Notes under the pieces: generated by a model
The model's database searches: none
Told to the model about the DNA's origin: nothing
The model's input: the letters and a program-made list of their open reading frames with translations, nothing else
Shown: piece by piece, positions 59,879 to 64,000 of the stretch
Numbering within the stretch: position 1 is the stretch's first letter
Layout: each line of letters begins with the position of its first letter
Program-made: the position numbers and the translations under genes
Origin: Plectrocnemia conspersa
Lineage: Eukaryota; Arthropoda; Insecta; Trichoptera; Polycentropodidae
Assembly: GCA_009617715.1 (NCBI GenBank)
Contig: VTFK01000055.1
Span: forward strand, 1-64,000
Length of the DNA stretch: 64,000 nucleotides
Direction of reading: 5' to 3'

Positions 59879-61583
59879 CACCCATACCTCGCTATACGGC
59901 CGCTCTTTATACGGCATTTCACTATAACGGCCCTCTTCAATTAAGGCACGTTTTCGATTTACGCCCTAAAATGTTTCGCTATAACGGCAAAAAAACTTTT
60001 TTTTGATGTCGATTTTTAAAAATAGATTTAATTTGCATAATTTTAAAATGAAAGGTGAAGCAGCTAGCGCTGATGAGGCCGCATCTAAGGAATATCCCAA
60101 CATTTTAAAGGGAATTATTGAAAGAGGTGGTTATAAACCTGAACAAGTGTTTAACGTAGACGAAACAGGGCTTTATTGGAAGCGAATGCCTGATTGCACG
60201 TACATTTCAAAAACCGAAAAATCTGCGCCCTGTTATAAGGTGTCTAAAGAACGATTTACTTTGCTACTTGGTGCAAATGCCGCGGGTGGTTTTAAGCTAA
60301 AACCACTTATAATATATTTGTCCGAAAATTCAAAGCCTCTTAAAGGACTAAATAAAAATCAATTACCAGGCATATGGAGATCCAACAAGAAAGCTTGGAT
60401 GACTAAAGCTACTTTTGGGGATTGGTTCAAAAATCACTTTTATACAGAAGTGAAAAAATATTTGCGAGACAATAACTTAAGCGACAAGGCTTTGCTAATT
60501 TTGGATAATGCACCAGGGCATCCTACTAATTTATCCGAACTATCTGAAGATGTCATGATTGAGTACCTTCAGAAAAATACAACAGCTCTGATCCAACCAA
60601 TGGATCAGGGTGCAATAGCCACTTTTAAGGCATATTACCTACGCCGAACTTTCCGACAACTTGTAAGGGAAACCGATGGTAAATCTTAAATTAAAACATT
60701 TTGGAAAAACTATAACATCAAGGATGCTGTTGACAGCATCAGTGAATCATGGAAGGAATTAAAATTAACAACAATGAACCATGTTTAAAAAAAAAATATG
60801 GCCAGAATGTAAAAAAGTACTGATGCAGAAGTTAATTGCCTTCCTGAAATTAGGCAAAACATTTTGGATCTAGCACATGATCTCGGCTTTGAAGGTTTGA
60901 ACGAACGTGATGTGCTTGATATACTTGAAGCTGATAGGGAACCCCTTTCATATAAGGAACTCATTAAGTTGCAAGCAGAACCGGCATTTGATGAAGAGAC
61001 AGAGCCTGTTGTATCCAAACAGCTAACATAAAAAATATTGTCAAAAGCTTTTTCCTATTTCGAACAAGGAATAAACATCTTCCTTGAAAACGATCCTGAC
61101 GTCGAACGTAGCGCTAAAGTTTCTCGAGGAATTAACTCAGCCATTAGCTGTTATAAATCACTGAAGAACGAAATATACAAGAAGGCAAGACAAACAACGT
61201 TGGACAATTTTTTTAAGCCAGGCCCATCCTTACCAGCGAAAAATGATGACGACAGTGATCTGCAGGTTACCATTTCTTCATTGTCTTCAGGTTAAAGCCA
61301 TTTTTAAAAAATGGATGGAATGGAAAATTTATGGATTATTGTTGGTTTTTGGAGTCTATTATTATTTTATGTACAAATGTATGTACTTGTTATGTATGTA
61401 TTTTTGATTTAAATGAAATAAAAAGATAAAATGCATTTTAAATGATAAACCATGTTATATATTTAACAAATTTGGAACCGATCCCATTGAATTTGTATTA
61501 GAATAATTGATTCGTTATACGGCTTTTCGCTTTGCGGCCAAGTTTCGTGGAACGTATCTAGGCCGTAAAGCGAGGTATGAGTG
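59879..61583 (+). mobile_element. Tigger/pogo DNA transposon with both ends and TA duplication
   Basis: Terminal repeats CATACCTCGCTATACGGCC (left, after CACC) and the inverted CATACCTCGCTTTACGGCC (right, after CACT) are flanked by TA (59877-59878 and 61584-61585). Subterminal copies of TATACGGC/CTATAACGGC occur inside both ends. At 1705 bp it is shorter than autonomous Tigger elements because the transposase N-terminus is deleted. Confidence 0.95.
60003..61294 (+). pseudogene. Tigger (pogo-superfamily) transposase, N-terminally deleted and broken
   Basis: The first frame (60003-60689, 228 codons) starts at the end of the DNA-binding part (FKNRFNLHNFKMKGE, cf. the Tigger FKxRHxI...GE block). 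It carries the DDD catalytic core: VFNVDETG (Asp53), LLILDNAPGHP (Asp168) and MDQGAIATFKAYY (Asp201). A stop at 60687-60689 interrupts the reading, which resumes as KTFWKNYNIKDAVDSI, then LPEIRQNILDLAHDLGFEGL, and the last frame 61038-61294. There are at least three stops or frameshifts. The CENP-B-type helix-turn-helix domains are missing. Pogo-type transposases are related to CENP-B and jerky proteins. Confidence 0.9.
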
Positions 61584-61609
61584 TATTTTTAAAGATTCGC
61601 ATATAAACA

Positions 61610-62150
61610 TAAAACTCATTTAAGTCAGCCATCACTAACCGATGCACAGCAGGATCGCATTAGCACTCTTCTGAATCCTGATTTTTAAATTCTTAAATAT
61701 TGCACACTTGTGTAATTGTATCCATATGATCATAGCAACCTTAAATATAAACTAGTTAAACTAGCTTCATATGTGTGTTTGTTGAACGCCCGTTCAACGG
61801 CGGTTAATTACAACAAGTGTGTTGACTCGTCGTTATCTAATTTCACCTGGCATTGAATCAGCGTCGCTCTCCCTCTCGACACCCCCACCGGTACCGGCGC
61901 GGCATGGGAGCGGGTGGGGACGAGCGAAGACAGACTTACGTTCGGTTTCCAAAGCCGCTGTCAGTGTCATTGTTACTTTATCTTTTATTTACTCCCAGCT
62001 TCAAGATCCAATCTTCCATTACATTACACCGTCTATCCTCTTCCAGCCTTGCCATTCGTCTAAGTATGTGATGAGATCGCACTATATGTTATACATACAT
62101 ACCTATATTTCTCATCCTAAACGCAATCTGCCTTAATTAATTCAATTCCA
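61610..62150. other. GC-elevated noncoding island
   Basis: The core at 61790-61960 is CpG-rich (GAACGCCCGTTCAACGGCGG, CCCCCACCGGTACCGGCGCG). Frames of 105 and 72 codons overlap in different phases without motifs. Candidate regulatory element. Confidence 0.35.
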
Positions 62151-63714
62151 AGGGCAATGTTTAGCTAAAATAATTAACATCTGATGAGTGATTATATTTC
62201 TTCATTTTCGACGTATTCTACAACAAAAGAGGTGGGGATCTTCTTTGGATATCTCATTATGTCTAACATCTCCTTAGTGTGTAAAATCTTATAATAACTT
62301 CGACCCCCAAAATCTATTCGTTTTAGCCTAATTAAGGTATTTTATAAATACATTGATGATTAACTGTTTTATCACAACAATATGATTGAATAGGATTGCG
62401 CAGGTCAGTGACTACGATCCGTAACCGTTAAGCGCTACGTCACAACATAACGTACTACGGCCTTGAGTATTGAATGTACTCACTGAACACTGTTTATCCA
62501 ATATAATATATTGTATGCGTATTATACGATATGAACGAATTCTATCAACTTAATCTTATTTGCAGAATCTCCTTTCATTCTCGTCTGAGTTACAAGATGA
62601 AATTTGGAGAAGCGACACCCGCCTTTGTGATTAATCGCTGTTTGCACATTTGACGTTTATTAACGTTGCGGCAAACATTGAACGTGAATATTTTTATATG
62701 ATGCCGAGGGAAGGTAGCGGAGTGGGTGGATATAATTTTCAGAGGCGTTTAAGACAACAAATAAAATTATTTGTTTTACCTGTATTATATTAAATATATA
62801 TTTTAAAATCTTAGAAATAGACATTTTTATGATACATAGATAGAGATGCAATTTTTACCCATCGCACGTAATTTACTTACGTCGTTGGTTGCGCCTGAGC
62901 GAATAGTTTATTTTTTTAATATTATATTTCGAAGTTTTATTAATAAAATAAAGTATAAATTACGCTAAAAAATAATTAAAACACAAAAATATTATTAATA
63001 TATTAAAAATATTCACCATACAAAAGTTTGAGACTTTTTTTTGCAAAAAATTTGAACCTAATTTTATCAGTAGTTTTTTTCAAATATAGTTGCGGTTTTT
63101 AGTTATCATCGATTTTATATTTAAGATAATAATTTGTATACTGAAATTATTTGTTCCAATAAGGTCTGGTTATTCAGATATGATTTTTTGGTAAAATTGC
63201 CGTTTTTGTAATATCTAAAAAAACATTAATAACAATTTTATTATTATTTTAATATAATTAGATGCAATAAAAATGTTAAATACTACAAAAGTTACTTGCG
63301 ATGACACTTGCGAATTATTGCGAAAATAAAAATTTCACACAGCGAAAACTCTAAATAGGCGATTGTTTGATTGTCAAATATATTTTACTTTTCATTCCAA
63401 CTGTTCAAATATATTTCTCTATTTTTAAGTAAAAGTTTGTGTAATTATAGAAAATGTAAGTGTATCATACAATGTAAATTACTAACATAATTGTAAAATA
63501 TTTGTAAAACATGATATTTTTTAATTAAAATCATATTAACATCTGTTATATAAACATACATTATTTTTAATACATATTGTCATATTATTAAATTTACATG
63601 TATGTGTATATTGATCATCTATGATCCGAATTATTATAAATTTTCCCTGTGTGAGATTTTTACCGAACATTAAAAAATATATCGAACATATTTTTAATTT
63701 TAATTAATTATAAT
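62151..63714. other. AT-rich DNA with small GC-elevated pieces
   Basis: Modest GC at 62395-62465 and 62570-62740. No coding frame with a motif, no element ends. Confidence 0.4.
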
Positions 63715-63985
63715 ATTTGAAGGACGGAATAGCGTAGTCTGTAACGTTTTAGACGTTGCGGGTTCGAGCCCCGGCAGCGGCACTCAAATTTTTATATATT
63801 AAAAAAACGCCATTATTAAAAAAACTAGCCTCAGCTGCAGTTTTGATTATACATTAATAATATAAATGTTACCAATTTCTAGATTTAATATTTACTTGTA
63901 GGCATGTAGATTTGCCCGTTGTAACGCATTGGGCTTACGCCCGTTAAGTTACAACGGAAGATTTAATAAAATAAATAAATAATAT
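63715..63985 (+). mobile_element. tRNA-derived SINE, copy 2, with LINE-A-type 3' stem-loop tail
   Basis: Box A TAGCGTAGTCTG (63730-63741), box B GGTTCGAGCCCCG (63761-63773), then GGCAGCGGCACTC and a body like that of copy 1. The 3' end has a 10-bp perfect stem (CCGTTGTAAC 63916-63925 with GTTACAACGG 63948-63957) around GCATTGGGCTTACGCCCGTT, then GATTTAATAAAATAAATAAA. The layout equals the LINE-A 3' end, so the tail was probably recruited from it or a relative. Confidence 0.8.
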
Positions 63986-64000
63986 GACACATTAGTAAAC

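Noticed and set aside
1..64000. CRISPR arrays, bacterial operons, rRNA genes
   Set aside because: No regularly spaced direct repeats with unique spacers, no ribosome-binding-site-led gene rows, no conserved rRNA segments; the sequence is eukaryotic in character.

Overview
The window looks like a gene-poor stretch of an insect (at least arthropod) nuclear genome. It is strongly AT-rich and split into short noncoding islands of higher GC. It is littered with decayed elements of types common in insects: R1-clade and jockey-superfamily non-LTR retrotransposons, mariner, Tigger/pogo, hAT and piggyBac-like elements, and tRNA-derived SINEs. The insect order cannot be fixed from the sequence alone. 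No bacterial-style gene organisation, rRNA gene or CRISPR array was seen.

Only one locus reads as an intact host protein-coding gene: a two-exon F-box protein of 134 residues on the minus strand (55296-55764) with a 64-bp GT-AG intron. Two further places look like gene starts. One is a CpG-rich block with a TATA box, an initiator, an ATG-free leader and a splice donor on the plus strand (about 11500-12025). The other is a GC-rich exon-like block ending in a splice donor on the minus strand (about 8526-8690). If real, these are divergent first exons whose coding exons lie elsewhere or outside the window. The sequence after the plus-strand donor is T-rich for about 2 kb, as expected for an intron, and holds a degenerate tandem array.

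The repeats form recognisable families. LINE-A (longest copy 43518-44940; fragments near 6.9, 10.6 and 30.2 kb) has a 3'-terminal stem-loop followed by a TAAA-type tail. A tRNA-headed SINE at 63715-63985 ends in a related stem-loop whose arms differ by paired changes, so LINE-A is the probable mobilising partner. LINE-B is present as RT and C-terminal fragments at 3.96-5.01, 20.3-20.8 and 27.0-27.4 kb and a tail at 42.6 kb. Two of these copies were later hit by hAT elements with 8-bp target duplications. LINE-C (52.4-53.5 kb) is a decayed jockey. LINE-D (1-845) is the end of an R1-clade element running into a long TA microsatellite.

DNA elements with defined ends: hAT-type at 4446-4696 and 27387-28050 (the latter retains the hAT dimerisation segment); a mariner deletion derivative at 22961-23356; an 868-bp TA-flanked inverted-repeat element at 36482-37349 with a 105-bp TTAA-flanked piggyBac-like MITE nested inside; and a 1.7-kb Tigger at 59879-61583 with a broken transposase. 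Two mariner relics (35.0-35.5 and 37.9-38.3 kb) and two near-palindromic MITEs (50.7 and 59.7 kb) complete the set.

Between these lie roughly twenty islands of 200-700 bp with higher GC, many TAATTA-type sites and no coding sense. They resemble the conserved noncoding elements of a regulatory gene desert; that is inference, since conservation cannot be tested here.
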